A stretch of DNA of 64,000 nt from Hesseltinella vesiculosa. Taxonomy: Eukaryota; Mucoromycota; Mucoromycetes; Mucorales; Cunninghamellaceae. The notes under the pieces are model-generated. The model saw only the letters and a list, made by a program, of their open reading frames with translations, did no database searches and had not been told where the DNA came from. A program made the position numbers and the translations under genes. How positions within the stretch are numbered: position 1 is the first letter of the stretch; the number at the start of each line of letters is the position of its first letter. Positions 33,227 through 47,951 of the stretch are shown here, piece after piece. The stretch is from assembly GCA_002104935.1 (NCBI GenBank), contig MCGT01000013.1:434001-498000 (forward strand). The letters run 5' to 3'.

Positions 33227-34291
33227 ATGACAGCCACAGATTGTCAGATCCTTCTCGTTGATATTGAAGGCACCATCACACCCATCACCTTTGTCACCGA
33301 AACTTTGGTAAGCCTGTCCCAGTCTTATAAAAAAGCAATGGTGTCTCCTAGACTTTATTTTTCAGTTTCCTTTTGTTTTGAACAACCTGGACTCATTCTT
33401 GGACGAGCAATGGGGTACTTCTGATCTGCAGCCTTTTATCGAAGAACTTCGCGTCCAGGTAAGCCTTGCAGCTCTCTTTCGCATGGATGAATAATCTTTT
33501 TTTTTTTTTTTTTCTTATCATAGGCAGGCAAAGACGTCGATGCCGGGCTACCTGAAGCTGTGGTGATCCCCGCCGATGGGTAACAGAAAAAAAAACGGAA
33601 CAGGATTTATGGACACTCACCCCTGTCCCTCTTTTTCTTCTTTTTGTAGTGATGATGCTATGAAAGAGGCTGTCAAGAAGAATATCCGCTGGCAAATGCA
33701 CCAAGATCGTAAAATCGGTGCCTTGAAGTCCTTCCAAGGTTACATGTGGAAATCTGGCTTTGTATCAGGTGAGCTCAAGGGCATGTAAGTTTAACCGACA
33801 ATAACAAAAAACAACAGGCGACCTGACGCATTTCTTGTAGCGTGTATGATGACGTGATTCCCGTATTAGAACAATGGCAGCAGCAAGGCAAAAAGAACTA
33901 TATTTATTCGTCTGGTAGTGTACCAGCGCAAAAGCTGCTGGTGGGCCATAGCAACCATGGGGACATTTCCAGCGTAAGTTTAAGAGGGCCTGGGCGAAGG
34001 AGGATGGCGCTAGCAGAAGGAAATCTCACCCTAAATTTTATATACCAGTATTTCTCCGGATACTTTGACACTGCTGTTGGTTTAAAGGTGGAGGCTAGCT
34101 CGTATGAATGCATCAGCCAAGCTATCGGTGTTGCTCCTGCCTCAATCTTATTTGTGTCCGATAACATCCGTGAAATCGAGGCTGCTGCTCAAGCTGGGCT
34201 CAAGGTCTTGATTGCCAGTCGACCAGGCAATGCACCCCTGCCCGAATCCCATCCTTTCACAGTCATCACCTCCTTTGACCAAATTCAATAG
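33227..34291 (+). CDS. UTR4: Enolase-phosphatase E1 (methionine salvage)
   Basis: HAD-superfamily bifunctional enzyme that enolises and dephosphorylates 2,3-diketo-5-methylthiopentyl-1-phosphate in methionine salvage. The start MTATDCQILLVDIEGTITPI carries the nucleophile motif DIEGT. Then come LNNLDSFLDEQWGTSD, IRWQMHQDRKIGALKSFQGY, the second HAD motif (YIYSSGSVPAQKLLVGHS), the Lys motif (GLKVEASSYECISQA) and the acidic motif (ILFVSDNIREIEAA). Six exons. The last intron (33974-34048, GTAAGT to ACCAG) is 75 nt and has no in-frame stop. Removing it gives GDISSYFSGYFDTAVGLK, which matches the family, so I treat it as an intron. Confidence 0.95.
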
Positions 34292-34799
34292 ATCTTCATT
34301 AGATCTTGAATAAATCAATGAAAATTATCATATGAAGAACCTTGGCCCTTATGCTTTCTCCCTGCTCGGGCTAAATTTTAGATGGACACGCTCACTCAAA
34401 AAGATATAAAATGATGCTTGGTATATCCAAAAAAAATATATGTGAGAACGTGGCCGATGCGCAACAGCACGATGCCCGACGGCGTTTGCGATGCCGCTGG
34501 TGGAAGTGCGTTTTTTTTTTTTTACCGAGCAAACCAGTCGGACGAACCACCAAGATAGCCTCAAGTGCCCGCAAAAGTCTTTTACTTGCGCCTGCAAGAT
34601 CACCAGATCAAAAAAAAAAAAAAAAAAAAGGTCGCGCTATTTCAAATGACTGGTGTTTTCGAGCTGCTTTTGTCGTGCCAAGCTGAGGCGTGCAAGAATC
34701 TACAGCATAGACACAGGTGCAGTCTGTAAATGATGGGCTGGACTTTGGAATTTTTGGAATGCTTTTGAACATCGAGGGTCGTGTTCGCTGATGACCAGT

Positions 34800-35040
34800 C
34801 ACCCCTTCACCAGCTAGGAATGGAAGACTCCATGCGGACGTTGAATTTGCCACCCAAATTCCATTTCTTTCATTTGAAAAAAAAAAAAAAAAAGCAATGC
34901 AACATATGACTTTTGAAGAATCAGATCGATCTGATATTTCGCAAGAGTGTGCAAATGCATGAATGATGATGATGGTGAAAAATCAATTCCATTGGCGAAG
35001 GTCACCCAGCCAACTTTTGATCAGTTTCCTTTTGACACTT
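34800..35040. repeat. Diverged direct repeat, copy 1
   Basis: Shares ordered blocks with 35255-35486: AGGAATGGAAGACTCCATG versus AGGAATCGAGGACATGTG; GATCTGATATTTCGC versus GACCTGATATTTTCC; AATGCATGAATGATGATGAT versus AATGCATGAATGCTGATGAT; CCAACTTTTGATCAGTTTCC versus CCAACTTTTGGTCTGTTTCG, and TTTTGACACTTC in both. Confidence 0.7.
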
Positions 35041-35254
35041 CCGATTACCCCACCTTGAAAAAATCAAAATCTGCCAATTTCACCAGGGAAACCCTCAGGT
35101 GATCTGGCCAAAAATCACAGTGCAAAATTGTTCTACTTAAATCCATCCCAAATTTTGCATACGAGTACAAAATGACGCGAAATGACCTTGATTTAAGCGA
35201 CACCTCTTTCAGACGATGGTGGGAAGAGTTAGAAGGTTGACAGCCACATGCCTG

Positions 35255-35486
35255 ACATGCACAGGCCAGGAATCGAGGACATGTGCGGAAATTGAATTAT
35301 ACACCCAAGATAGCCAACTTCAAATGAAAAAAAAATGATACGCAACACTTTTCTGTAATCGGATGGACCTGATATTTTCCATGGGTGTACCAATGCATGA
35401 ATGCTGATGATACAGAAAGAAACCAGACCGATTGATAAAGCTTGCCTGACCAACTTTTGGTCTGTTTCGTTTTGACACTTCAGGTT
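35255..35486. repeat. Diverged direct repeat, copy 2
   Basis: Second copy of the segment at 34800-35040, in the same orientation and about 450 bp away. The blocks are conserved in order and spacing. Neither copy has a sustained shared reading frame. Confidence 0.7.
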
Positions 35487-35926
35487 CTTCAGCTAAAAAA
35501 AAAACATAAAAAAATAAATTCATTAGTTTGTTGAGCTATGCTTAGGATGAAATGCACAAGCCTCGTAAATAACGAGACGCAGAACCAGAGACGCAGATTG
35601 GTAAGCCCTGGCAAGCTAGGATATCCACACAGACGACCACACAGAATTCTAGTCTTTCTCGATCTACTTCAAATGGAGTATGTATAGCTACACGTGAAAT
35701 GACAATGGTTAATATGTATCCCTCCTACTGTACTGTAAATGGTGACATACAGTACACGTCAATCGTCTAGTATCGGCTGATCGGTGGGCGGGTCATGACA
35801 ATGGCCATGAATGGGATGTGAAAACTCCGCAATGACATTTTGTAAAAAAAAGTGCTTTGGCCTTTCCCCCTTTTCTTTTTCTCGTTCGAATTCATATTTT
35901 TTTTTTTTGTGTTTTCATCTTATTGA

Positions 35927-37610
<1,684 letters not shown>

Positions 37611-38954
37611 ACTGCCCTTCTTTTTTTCCTATTGTAGATTCCCCCCCCCCCACCCTTGCGAAAAAATAAATCAAAACTACTGATACTGATAATAAAAAAA
37701 AAATCTCCAATCTCCTTCCCCACCCATTTGGTTTGGTCGGCTCTCTCTACCTTTTACTCTGGTCTGGCTTTAAAAATGACTGTCATCGACATTTGAAGGC
37801 ACCAGTCGTCTTTTTCTTCTTCAAAACAATGCGTCAGTGAACGGCTCCAAGAGGTGTTTTGATAGCTGAAGTCTAGCTCACCGGAGAGAGAAAAAGGGAA
37901 ATGAGCGAGCGCCAGAAGGGAAAAGTCGACTCCTGCCACGGGCTCTTTCTTTTTTTTTTTTGACTCATCGCCCTTGGGGAATGGTTCATGCAGCTCGCGG
38001 AAAGCCCTGGGACACAAACACGTGGCAGCTTTCTTGGCGCATGTTCATCTCGGCAATAAGATAAATGAGATCTTCTGCTCTGCGGTGGCCCTCGGAGTTG
38101 CCATGGGAACGGTCTTTCATTTTCTTCTCAACTGAAAAATGCAGGCTGCAGAGGACCTGTGTATGACAGGCTAAAAGGATGACGTCCCTTTTCAGGGCGA
38201 GATGATTCCAGTTGACTGTCATTAAATGCTCAGCAATTGGAAAGGGCGAATAAGCTTAAAAAGGCAGGCAGACACCCTGATAGTTTTTGCCCTGAAAGTT
38301 CATTTTTGGACAGAAAAGCGAGCAACTTCACGCAGCATGTGACACTGTCCATGGGCATTCTTATCCACATGATTCTGTGAGAGGGGTTGTGATAATTGTA
38401 GGATGGGGAGGGCGGCGTTTGATAAGTAAAATAGGCTACAGTCAGCCGACTATTTGAATAGAAAAAAAAAAAAACGGACGTGCCTCGAACAATCAAAGGT
38501 TGTGTGTGGGGGAACACTCAAACGTAGGCGGTCTTCGGTGAAACTCTTGTTCCGGAGCAAGAAAAAGTAACAAAAACAAAATGGGCGACAAAAGCAATCG
38601 ATGTCCATAATAAGGATCGATGCAGTCATGAGTAAATATTTTGCAAGGGGATGTCTAGATGACGACCCAGGGATTGTTTATATTCATGAAAATGGCATCC
38701 TGCTATAAAGTAGGCGGATGGAGTGCCGGTTTTTGGGGCACATGAAAAAGAATCACTTCGGACTGTGAATGTTGAGAGAAGACCTATTTTTTTCTCCTAT
38801 TTTTTTTATTTCTACCTGGAATTTTTTTCTTCTTCTTCAATTTGTAACCCATACGATCTCTTACCAATACGAGCAGCAGTAACCATTCAGCTTTAAGCGT
38901 GTTTATATTTTGTAACATTCTGTCCTTTCATATCGGTTTTTCTTGTTCACGATC
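37611..38954. other. Intergenic region CDF to Zn2Cys6 gene
   Basis: 1.34 kb holding the CDF 3' UTR, with a C run and an A run at 37643-37706, and the upstream region of the regulator. Minus-strand frames at 37754-38517 are short and unrecognised. A pyrimidine-rich tract precedes the next start. Confidence 0.35.
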
Positions 38955-41900
38955 ATGCCTCCTATGCAATGGCCCGAATACGAAGCTTCATCTTCTGGAT
39001 ACCAGCAAACCTCGACCCCACCTCCACCAACACAACCTCCTACCATCGCTTCTCATTCTAACCTAAGACCTTTACAGCCCCAGCCTTATGCACCACTTTC
39101 CTTAAATCAACCTGCCTATGAAAATTATATGTACCCCGATGATCAGCATCCAGTCTATGATCAAGACCACCAAATCAAACGCATGCGTATCAGCCGCGCA
39201 TGGTAAAAGCTCCTTTTTTTTTATGACCATTCTTGCTTCATCATGCTTCATTTTTATGTTTTTATGTTTATAGTGATGCCTGCCGTCGAAAAAAAATAAA
39301 GTGTGACACCACCGGACCAGGGAACAATTGCAAAAATTGCGTGACAGCCAGGGTCGAATGCACTTTTAATGTTAGGTAAAGCGAAACAGATAAGGTTCAA
39401 CGTCGAACAGCTCATTTTTTTTTATTTTTTACATATTCAGTGCCAAAAAGCGGGGACCACCAAAAGGGTAAAATTGAAAGGACGGGAGATCTTGGCAATA
39501 AGAAAGGACACACGACAGACTCATTTTCGGTTACACACAGGTATATTGAAGTGCTAGAAAACAGACTCAAACGAATGGAAAGAATCTTGGGTGGATTAGC
39601 CCAAGAAGACTCGCAACACGTAGCTAACAGCGACAATGAACCAATACACACCAACGACATGCCGGACTCCTCTCCAGCCGCCTCGGCCACCCAGCCCGCC
39701 TCGGCCTCCCCGACCGCACCTGTCGACAGCCCACCCCAGCCTGCACCCCAGCCTGCACCCCAGCCCACCCGAGACATCGTGCTTCATTCCCAGCCTCGTT
39801 ACCTTGGTGATGTCAGCACTCTCCCTTTCCTCGCCAGCAAATTCAACTTTGACGGCAGCAACTTCACCACCATCGCCGGCGCTCGTCTCTGTCTCCGCAA
39901 GTTTGGTCAGAGCCTCGTCATGTACCAAACAAGTGACGAACCCCAGACACGTCCGCCCAACGTCATGCTCCTAGAATACTTGGGCCGCTTGAAACCCGAC
40001 GAGCCCATCGACAACATCGATCAATGGATTGCCAAGGTCAGCGGCATCGACAAACTTGCTAGCGACCGCCTATTGAAAATGTAACGTTGTGTTTTTGAAG
40101 CTTAACACCTTCTCATGCCCTTTTTTATCCTAGCTACTTTGCCTACATCCACCCTGGCTTACCTGTGGTCAACAAGCAACTCTTTTTGAAACAATACCGC
40201 GGTCTGGCTGACGACTACCCATCGGCACCTTTGCTTAGTGCCATGTATGGCGCTGCTGCTCGTTATATTGAAACCTGCAGTCGTTTTGGCGACGATGTGA
40301 TCACACAAGAACACTGGGCCGACCCTCAAAAAAACTGGCAGCTCCCTCCAGGTGGATCGGAACGACTTTTTGACAATTTGCTCGCGTACGTCCGCGGTCA
40401 CTACCACCCTGGTATCGACATTATCCAGGCCCTGGTGATTGCGCAGAATCATCGAGCAACCATGGAAGGCAAAGTCACTGGAGGCTGGCTCATCAACTCG
40501 GCCGCCATTCGTATGGTAATCTCTTTGCATCACAGCCCACCGCAAAACTCACCCAGTTTTTTTTTTTGGATAGGCGCAAGACCTTGGCTTGCATCGATCG
40601 AGCGAAAGCTGGGACATACCAGAAAGCGAAAAGGAAACCAGACGCCGCGTCTGGTGGGCTGTGTATATCATGGACAAGTGGACCTCAGCGTCAACCGGCC
40701 GCCCGCAAACTGTGTTTGACGAAGACTGTGACGAAAAATACCCCAGCGAATCCGCCTCATGGGAAGAAGTCATGGATGTAGACGAAGACGATGACGCGCC
40801 TGGCCCGCGATTCCCTTCGCTAGACAAGGCTGTTGCCCAGAAAGCCAAGAACGAACGTATCCCGCTTTACCAGCCGTTTGTCCAATTGGTCAAGCTGTCA
40901 GGGATCCTTGGCCGGGTCTTGCAAGGCCTGTACACCCCACGTGCCAAAAAATACAGTGCCGAGCATGGCAGTGACGCCATTGTCAGCTTCCTCGACAAAT
41001 CCTTATCCGAATGGCGCTCAGCCCTTCCCCCCACCCTCCAGCTGTCGGGTGCCAGCGCACGAAAGCTCGACACCAAAGGCAAAACCCCATTACTGTCCAT
41101 GTCAGGTAAACGGCAAGCCATCCATAGCAACGTGGTGTCTGACACCTTTCTTATTGATATACCGACCGGTATGTAGGCTTGATGTATCTTAGTTATTGTA
41201 CACTGCTGATCTTACTGCATCGGCCGTTTATTGAAGACAAGGGCGAAAAGAAGTCGTCGGTGTCGTCTTTGAATATTTGCATCAGCGCCGCAACAAGGTG
41301 TGTGGATATTGCTGAGCGCATGCATTACCGTGATTTTTTACTGGTGTCCTGGAACTTTGCCATCTATCATGTATTTACTGCCTCGCTCATCCATATCTAC
41401 TCTGTTTCCAAATCTGAAGACAGCGAAGCTATTGCTACCGCCACCGAATACCTGATCAAATCAGTGCGGCTTGTCCGGCGCTTGAGCAAGCTTTCGTTCG
41501 CCGCCAGCCAGATCCACCTTGTGCTGATGCGCCTGATGAAAATGCGCAATGTCACCATTGACGATGATGACCTCATGCTTGACAATGAAAGCGAGGGCCC
41601 TACTTCCGCCAATGCGTCTCATGCCGCCGGTAAGAAGGCCGAACACCCCTCTCACCAAGGTTCTGCCAATCCATCCCCCTCCAATACCAACATGCCTCTG
41701 CCGACTACCCATGGCCATGATGACCATTACGGCAACACCAGTGCCTCATCCACCCCTACTTCCCTCACCAACGGCGACTGGATCAATGGCCTCTACTCTT
41801 CTATGCAGTCCGATGGCCCTCCAAGTATGAGCCCCTCCCAAAAAAAAAATCACGGTTTATTATAACTTTTTTTTTTCAAATCAGGTCAAGGACAGACAGC

Positions 41901-42444
41901 TAGCTCAAGTGTTGAGCTAGACCCCACGTCTTTGCAGAAATTTGGTATGACCATGGAGCAAATGTTTACACCGATCGAACAAATACAACAGCAGCAGCCA
42001 CCGCCACCGCAGCCACCAATGCCGCTTGCATCCCCGTCATCCTTCAATGTGATGCCATTGGCCAGTCAACCGTCCTTTCTATTCAGCCTCTGGAACAGTC
42101 CATCCTCACACCAGTATGGCAACATCCCTGGCTATGCCACCCCTTCCTCTTCCCTCTCTTCTCCTTCCCAAGCCAACAACACAACTATCAGCAACAACAC
42201 AAATATCAGCAACAACAGCCCAAGTATGCCACAGACGATGCCGCCATCCCAACCTGTCAATTATATGTTTCCTATGATGGATCAGTCGTCCTTCCGATAT
42301 CACCCTGACAATCCATTCTGGAGCGTCCCCAGCAGTCTAGAGATGAATGACTGGGCTGCCTATCTCTTTCCCTCACAGCAGCAGGTCGTCCAGACCCCTC
42401 AATCCCCCTCTCAAAAACAAAGCTGGACAAACAATTGGATGTAA
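38955..42444 (+). CDS. Zn2Cys6 transcription factor with fungal_trans domain
   Basis: Fungal-specific DNA-binding regulator. A Pro/Gln-rich N-terminus is followed by a binuclear cluster split across an intron: RAC, then DACRRKKIKCDTTGPGNNC, KNCVTARVECTFNV, giving CxxCx6C...CxxCx6C spacing. The linker is KKRGPPKG followed by a coiled coil (YIEVLENRLKRMERILGGLA). The middle homology region spans about 39780-41600 (LAYVRGHYHPGIDIIQALVI, SAAIRMAQDLGLHRS, ETRRRVWWAVYIMDKWTSAS). The C-terminus is rich in Gln, Pro, Ser and Asn. The ATG at 38955 was preferred over a TTG upstream. An intron near 41825-41884 precedes the last exon. The target genes are unknown. Confidence 0.92.
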
Positions 42445-42753
42445 CACAAACCCAGCATATTCTCATAAAGCATCCAATTTTGACCCATTCCCATTGTGTT
42501 TGTCCATGTGTATGAAAAAGAGGAAACATGCCAGTCACCAGTTTTCTCATGTATGTGAACAGCCATTTTTTTAAAAAAAAAAAAAAAAAAAGATTAATGC
42601 TTAAAAGAATAAAAACTCAGCGCATCTTTTTTTCTTTGTTTTTCTTTCTTTTCCTTTGTGTCTTGTTTTCTTAAATCTCCCCCTCTTTTACACTTTGCGC
42701 TTCATCTTGCTAACCACCACCCTCCTCCTTTGTTAGAGATAGATAGATACATC
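42445..42753. other. Intergenic region Zn2Cys6 gene to TOP1
   Basis: 309 bp with an A run (42572-42590) in the upstream gene's 3' UTR, then a pyrimidine-rich TOP1 promoter. Confidence 0.35.
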
Positions 42754-45710
42754 ATGTCCTCTTCTGATGACGACGACATTCCCATTTCCCGCAAGGTCAA
42801 TCAACTTCGGTCCAGAGGTAACTTTGCCTGTTGAAAGAAACGTGGCCACGCCAATACCCAACAACCCCCCTTTTTTTTTATGATGAAATAGCTGCGGCAC
42901 CTATTACCAATCATACACCTGATCCAGCGGAAGCCAGGACCGATTCTGTGGTCAATGAATCCAGTGACAGTGAGGATGAAGTTCCCCTGCGCAAAATCCA
43001 ACGAAAAGAGGTCCAACGCCAAATCAAGAAAGAAGACACCGATGACGATGATGATGTTCCCTTGAGGCGCATCCAAAAGGAAACCAAACGACCCATCAAG
43101 GATGAATCCTCGGACGATGAAGACTTGCCCTTGGTAACCCAAAAGAAACAAGGACAGGGGTCCAGACTTAACTGACTTTTTTCCGTAGTCCAAGAAGCGT
43201 GCCCTCAAAACCAGTGCTGCTGGCTCTTCGGTTCGTTGCTTTTTGAAAAAAAAAAAAATAGAGCCACCCAACTGACTCGATTGTTTTTTACTTAGACCAA
43301 AAAAGTCAAAAAGGCTGATGCCACGCCTGCCAAGGTAAAAAAAAAAAAGGGGGGGGAGAACCTGTCACCAACTGATATTGATTTTGTCTCATCAGAAACC
43401 TGTACCGAAGAAACGAGCCTCCGAAGCCCCAGCGAAGCCCAACAAACGGGTCAAGAAGGAAGAAAAGGAAGCCGAGGACGAAAACGTCTACAAGTGGTGG
43501 GAAGGTGACAATGAAAATGACGACTCCGTCAAATGGACGGAATTGATCCATGCTGGTGTGCTGTTCCCTCCTGAGTATGAACCCCACGGGATCAAGATGA
43601 AGTACAATGGCCAGAAAATCACCCTCACTCCCGAAGCCGAAGAAGTCGCCAGTTTCTTTGCCGCCCTCTTGGAAACCGATCATGGCAAGAACCCGACCTT
43701 CCAAAAGAACTTTTTCCGGGACTTTCAAGTGGTCCTTGCCAGCGACCCAAAGGTAAAGAAGAACACCTTTCTTGCACAACACTCATCCTGCTGTAGAACC
43801 CTCCATTGCAAGAATTTGAAAAATGTGATTTCCGCCCTATCTGGGAAAAGTTTGAGAAGGACAAGGAAGTCAAAAAAGCCTTGACCAAGGATGAAAAACT
43901 CGTAAGTCTCCCCCCCCCCGCTTTGGTCTCGCCGCAAGTAACCCTTTTCCTAATTTAGAAAATCAAAGAAGAAAAAGCCGTGTTGGAAGAACCCTTTTTG
44001 TATGCCACTGTCGATGGTCGCAAAGAAAAGGTTGGCAACTTCCGTATCGAACCTCCTGGTCTTTTCCGTGGCCGTGGTGACCACCCCAAAACCGGCACCC
44101 TCAAGGTAACCCATAAAAATGAATGACACTCTCTCATCCACGATCTCCGTCCTATTAGAAACGTGTTTACCCAGAGCAAGTGACCTTGAATTTGTCCAAG
44201 GATGCACCTGTCCCTCCTACCATCCCTGGCCACAAGTGGAAGGACATTGTCCACGAAAAGGAAGCCACCTGGTTGGCCACCTGGAAAGAAAACGTCAATG
44301 GCACCTACAAGTATGTCTTCTTGGCCGCCAATTCCTCCTGGAAAGGACAGAGCGACATGAACAAGTTCGACAAGGCTCGTGAATTAAAGGTAGATTGACA
44401 AAAAGGAAAAACCATATCCTCAGCATTTTTTTTTTTTAGAAATGCGTCAAGCAAATCCGTGCTAGCTATACCATCGATCTCAAGGACAAATTGATGGAAA
44501 AGCGACAACGTGCCACCGCCATGTACTTGATCGATCGCTTGGCGCTTCGTGCCGGTAATGAAAAGGGGGATGACGAAGCCGATACCGTGGGCTGCTGCTC
44601 TCTGCGCTATGAGCATATCGATCTCGAAGCCCCCAACACCGTCCACTTTGACTTTCTCGGTAAAGATTCCATCCGCTACCAAAACTCCGTCCAAGTCGAC
44701 ACCCAAGTCTTCAAGAATCTCAAGATCTTTAAGAAACAAGTCGGGCCGGGTGGTGACATCTTTGATCGCTTGACGGTACACTCCAAAAAAAAAAAAAAAT
44801 AAGTATGCGCTGACGACGCCTTTTGATGTGGCCTTGTAGACCACGGGTTTGAACAAACATTTGAACAGCTACATGAAGGGTCTGTCTGCCAAGGTGTTCC
44901 GTACTTACAATGCTTCCCATACCTGTGAACAGCAATTGGAGAAACTGACGAACAACAAAGACCCCCTTCCCGATAAGATCCTGTCCTTCAACCGAGCCAA
45001 TCGTGAAGTTGCTGTGCTCTGTAACCATCAACGGAACGCCTCCAAGAACCATGCTCAGCAGATGCTCAAGATTACCGACAAGGTAAGAAAAAAACAAAAC
45101 GTGAGCACTAGCTGACCTATTCTTTCGACCTTAGCTTCGCGCCATCAAGTACCAACGCATGAAGCTGCGCAAGCAACTGTTCACGGCCGAGCCCTCAATG
45201 AAGAAGAAACGACCGGACCTGACCCAAGACGAGTCTGACATGGAAGACGACTGGATTGTAGATCACGAACGCGACTTGATGGAAAAGGAACGGGAACGCA
45301 CCAAGGTCCGCTTCGAACGGCAAAACGAAAAGCTCAAGGCCGACGGCAAAGCCGTGCTACCCAACTCGGATCTCAAGGCCAAGCTAAAGGCAGTGGACGA
45401 GATGGAAGCCGAACTAAAGCGTGAGCGCAAGACTGGCAAGGTCGAAGTCAAAGGAGCCATGACGGCTGACAAGCTGTTGATCAAGATTGAAAAGCTGGAC
45501 GACCGCATCAATGCCACCAAAGTGCAAGCAACTGACAAGGAAGAAAACAAGGAGATCTCCCTGGGCACCTCCAAGATGAATTATATTGATCCTCGCATCA
45601 TTGTCGCTTGGTGCCGCAAGAACGAAGTCCCTGTTGAAAAAGTCTACAGCAAGACCCTGGTCGACAAGTTTAGATGGGCCCAGAACATTCCTGATGATTG
45701 GAAATTCTAG
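42754..45710 (+). CDS. TOP1: DNA topoisomerase I (type IB)
   Basis: Nuclear enzyme that relaxes supercoils by transient single-strand breaks. About eleven exons. The N-terminus is acidic and basic by turns ([20 protein letters not shown]). The core reads [119 protein letters not shown] and [20 protein letters not shown] charged linker is followed by the C-terminal domain with the catalytic tyrosine in [20 protein letters not shown]. The end is NIPDDWKF. The catalytic Arg, Lys, Arg and His residues fall in well-conserved segments. Confidence 0.97.
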
Positions 45711-46122
45711 TCCTTTTTTTTTTTTTTTGTTTGTTCCTGTTATCGCCCTCTCTGTTTTGACCACCTTTTTTTCATTTTGTTTTTTGACAACATCGTGGAA
45801 ACCCAGTAAACTTCATTGCTTTGGCAATGTTTCATCCTTCAATCAATCCTGTCCAATCAGGTGATCCATGACTCCCGTGCCTTTTTTTTTATTCTTTTTT
45901 TCTGTTTCCCGCTCTTTTTCTTTCTTCTCCCTCTTCATTTGCATCAGAAAAAGACTGAATTTGTTCTGCTGATCGCACTTTCATCATAGTACTAAGCGTT
46001 TCCCGATTTTCTTTGTAACCCTTCTGGCGAATCATTCTCTTTTTTTTTTGGACCGACCGCTTCATTCCCCATTTCCTTCGTCTACTCCCAATTCATCCAC
46101 CCCGCCTGATCCTTGCTCAACC
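45711..46122. other. Intergenic region TOP1 to C2H2 gene
   Basis: 412 bp, strongly pyrimidine-rich with T runs (45717-45729, 46040-46049). Probable promoter and 5' UTR of the C2H2 gene. Confidence 0.4.
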
Positions 46123-47788
46123 ATGCATATGCCTGATGCCAATGATCAGTTTACTTTGCCAGACATAGCCATACCTGGTGACAATGCATTCCAGCTAATG
46201 TCTGCTGCCGACGGTCTGTTGTCATCTACGCAGCTCCTGGCCTCCTTTGATGACTTTTACCCCGCACAGGCTATGGCCTCCCCGATAACCATGACGGGTC
46301 AGGATCAGCCACAGCCGTCAGCCATGACGCCTTCATCCATTGTCACAGCCAAACCCGTCGATCCGAAATTACACTCTCTGAACATGATTCAGCATCATTA
46401 TCAGCTGGCCATGGCCACCATGACCCTTCCATCTTCCTCGCCAGGAACGTCTGCCAATACCACACCGACTCCTTCCAGCGGTCTTGTCCACAGGACCGTA
46501 AGGACCAAACAAACAAACAAACAAAAAATCTGACCCTTTCTCTTGTTTAGGAGACGGATGACACTGTGATGGAAGAAGTGCCAATCGCCGCATCACCGCC
46601 GTTCACCTTGCCGACGCACCTTCAGCATCCGACGCCGCACGAATCCAAGACACGCGAAGAACTGCTGCACATGGTGGTCGCTCTGGAAAAAGAAAAACAG
46701 CAGATGATGCAGCGACTAGAAGAACTCCGGGCCGGCGCATCCCAACCTTGGCAATCCCTGCCGTCTGAGGAACCCTCCACCCACGACGAAGATGAAGAAG
46801 ATGACGAAGACGTGGAAACCGGAAGCGTCACCAGTGAAGCAAACGACAAAGTGGAGATGCACTGCATGTGGCGTGGCTGTGGACAATACCACACTGGCAT
46901 TCGAAACCTGACGGATCACATTATTGAAGCACATATCGGCAGTGGCAAGGTAACTTGGCTTGATCCAAGCGCCAACACTCACTTTTTTTGCTACGTTCAT
47001 AGCCCACGTACCGATGTGAATGGCTAAACTGTCGACGCAACAAGAAGCCTTTTACGAAACGCCATAAGATTTGTAATCATCTACGAAGTCATACCGGCGA
47101 ACGGCCATTTGTCTGTGCTCAGCCAGGTAACGCGGGCAACTTTATCCTTTTTTGGTTTTATTTCTCACTCCCACCCCTTTTTTTTTAGGCTGTGACAAAC
47201 GTTTTTCTCGACCTGATTCATTAACAACGTAAAAAACACAAATCCGGGGGAAGAGTGGAAAGTGGCCTGACTTTTTTTTTCAGGCATATCAAGACCCATT
47301 CGACCGTACGACCGTTTGTGTGCTCTTATGAAGGCTGTGAAAAGGCTTACTACCACGCTCGATCGTTGAAGAAGCATTTGCGATTACACGAAATCACCCA
47401 GACGAGCTCACCAATGACGACCACTCCACCTGCTGCTGCCGTGCCCCCACCTCCCAGCCAGAACTATGCGTTTGCCTCCTATATGATGCAACCTCCGCCT
47501 ACATCCGACCAAACTGCGCTACCGCCCCAGGTCCAGCACTCACTGGCTCCCAACCAACCTCAGCAAAAAATCAATACCATGTTCGACCCCTCCCTCGCCT
47601 TTCAACAGACCTTGACGCCTACTCCCTTGCCAATGGTCTCACTGGATGTGTCTAACCCACCTGCCAATGTTACCACCACCACGATCGACCCCATGACTCC
47701 TTTTCAGATAGGAGCCATCCCATACCCAATGCCTCTCTCTGCCGGTCCCCAACAACCCATCATGCCTCCTAATGGCTATGCTCTTTAA
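46123..47788 (+). CDS. GLI/ZIC-type C2H2 zinc-finger transcription factor
   Basis: The N-terminus is Ser/Pro/Thr-rich, followed by an acidic stretch and a coiled coil (REELLHMVVALEKEKQQMMQ). Four tandem C2H2 fingers of C-x4-C type follow: CMWRGCGQYHTGIRNLTDHI, YRCEWLNCRRNKKPFTKRHK (ending NHLRSHTGERPF), FVCAQPGCDKRFSRPDSLTT and FVCSYEGCEKAYYHARSLKK. The HTGERPF linker and Cys-x4-Cys spacing are GLI-like. The C-terminus is Pro/Gln-rich and ends PPNGYAL. Introns lie near 46498-46550, 46950-47003, 47126-47189 and 47230-47282. The ATG at 46123 was preferred over the TTG at 46048. The tail (from 47396) is copied twice downstream in the tandem array. Target genes are unknown. Confidence 0.9.
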
Positions 47789-47951
47789 TCATCCCCTCCC
47801 TCTCTCTTTTTTCCATCCTTCTCCGCGTGTATTATTTTTATTTCCATCTTTTGCCGCATCTCTCTATTCCCCCCCCCCTGGACGTCATCAAATCAAAAAA
47901 TTTTATTATACATAAAATAAACCGACGAAAATAAAGTGAGCAAGCCGCCCT

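Noticed and set aside
37754..38517. Minus-strand open frames between the CDF transporter and the Zn2Cys6 gene
   Set aside because: Short, separate frames crossing homopolymers, no splice-consistent joining and no recognised motif.
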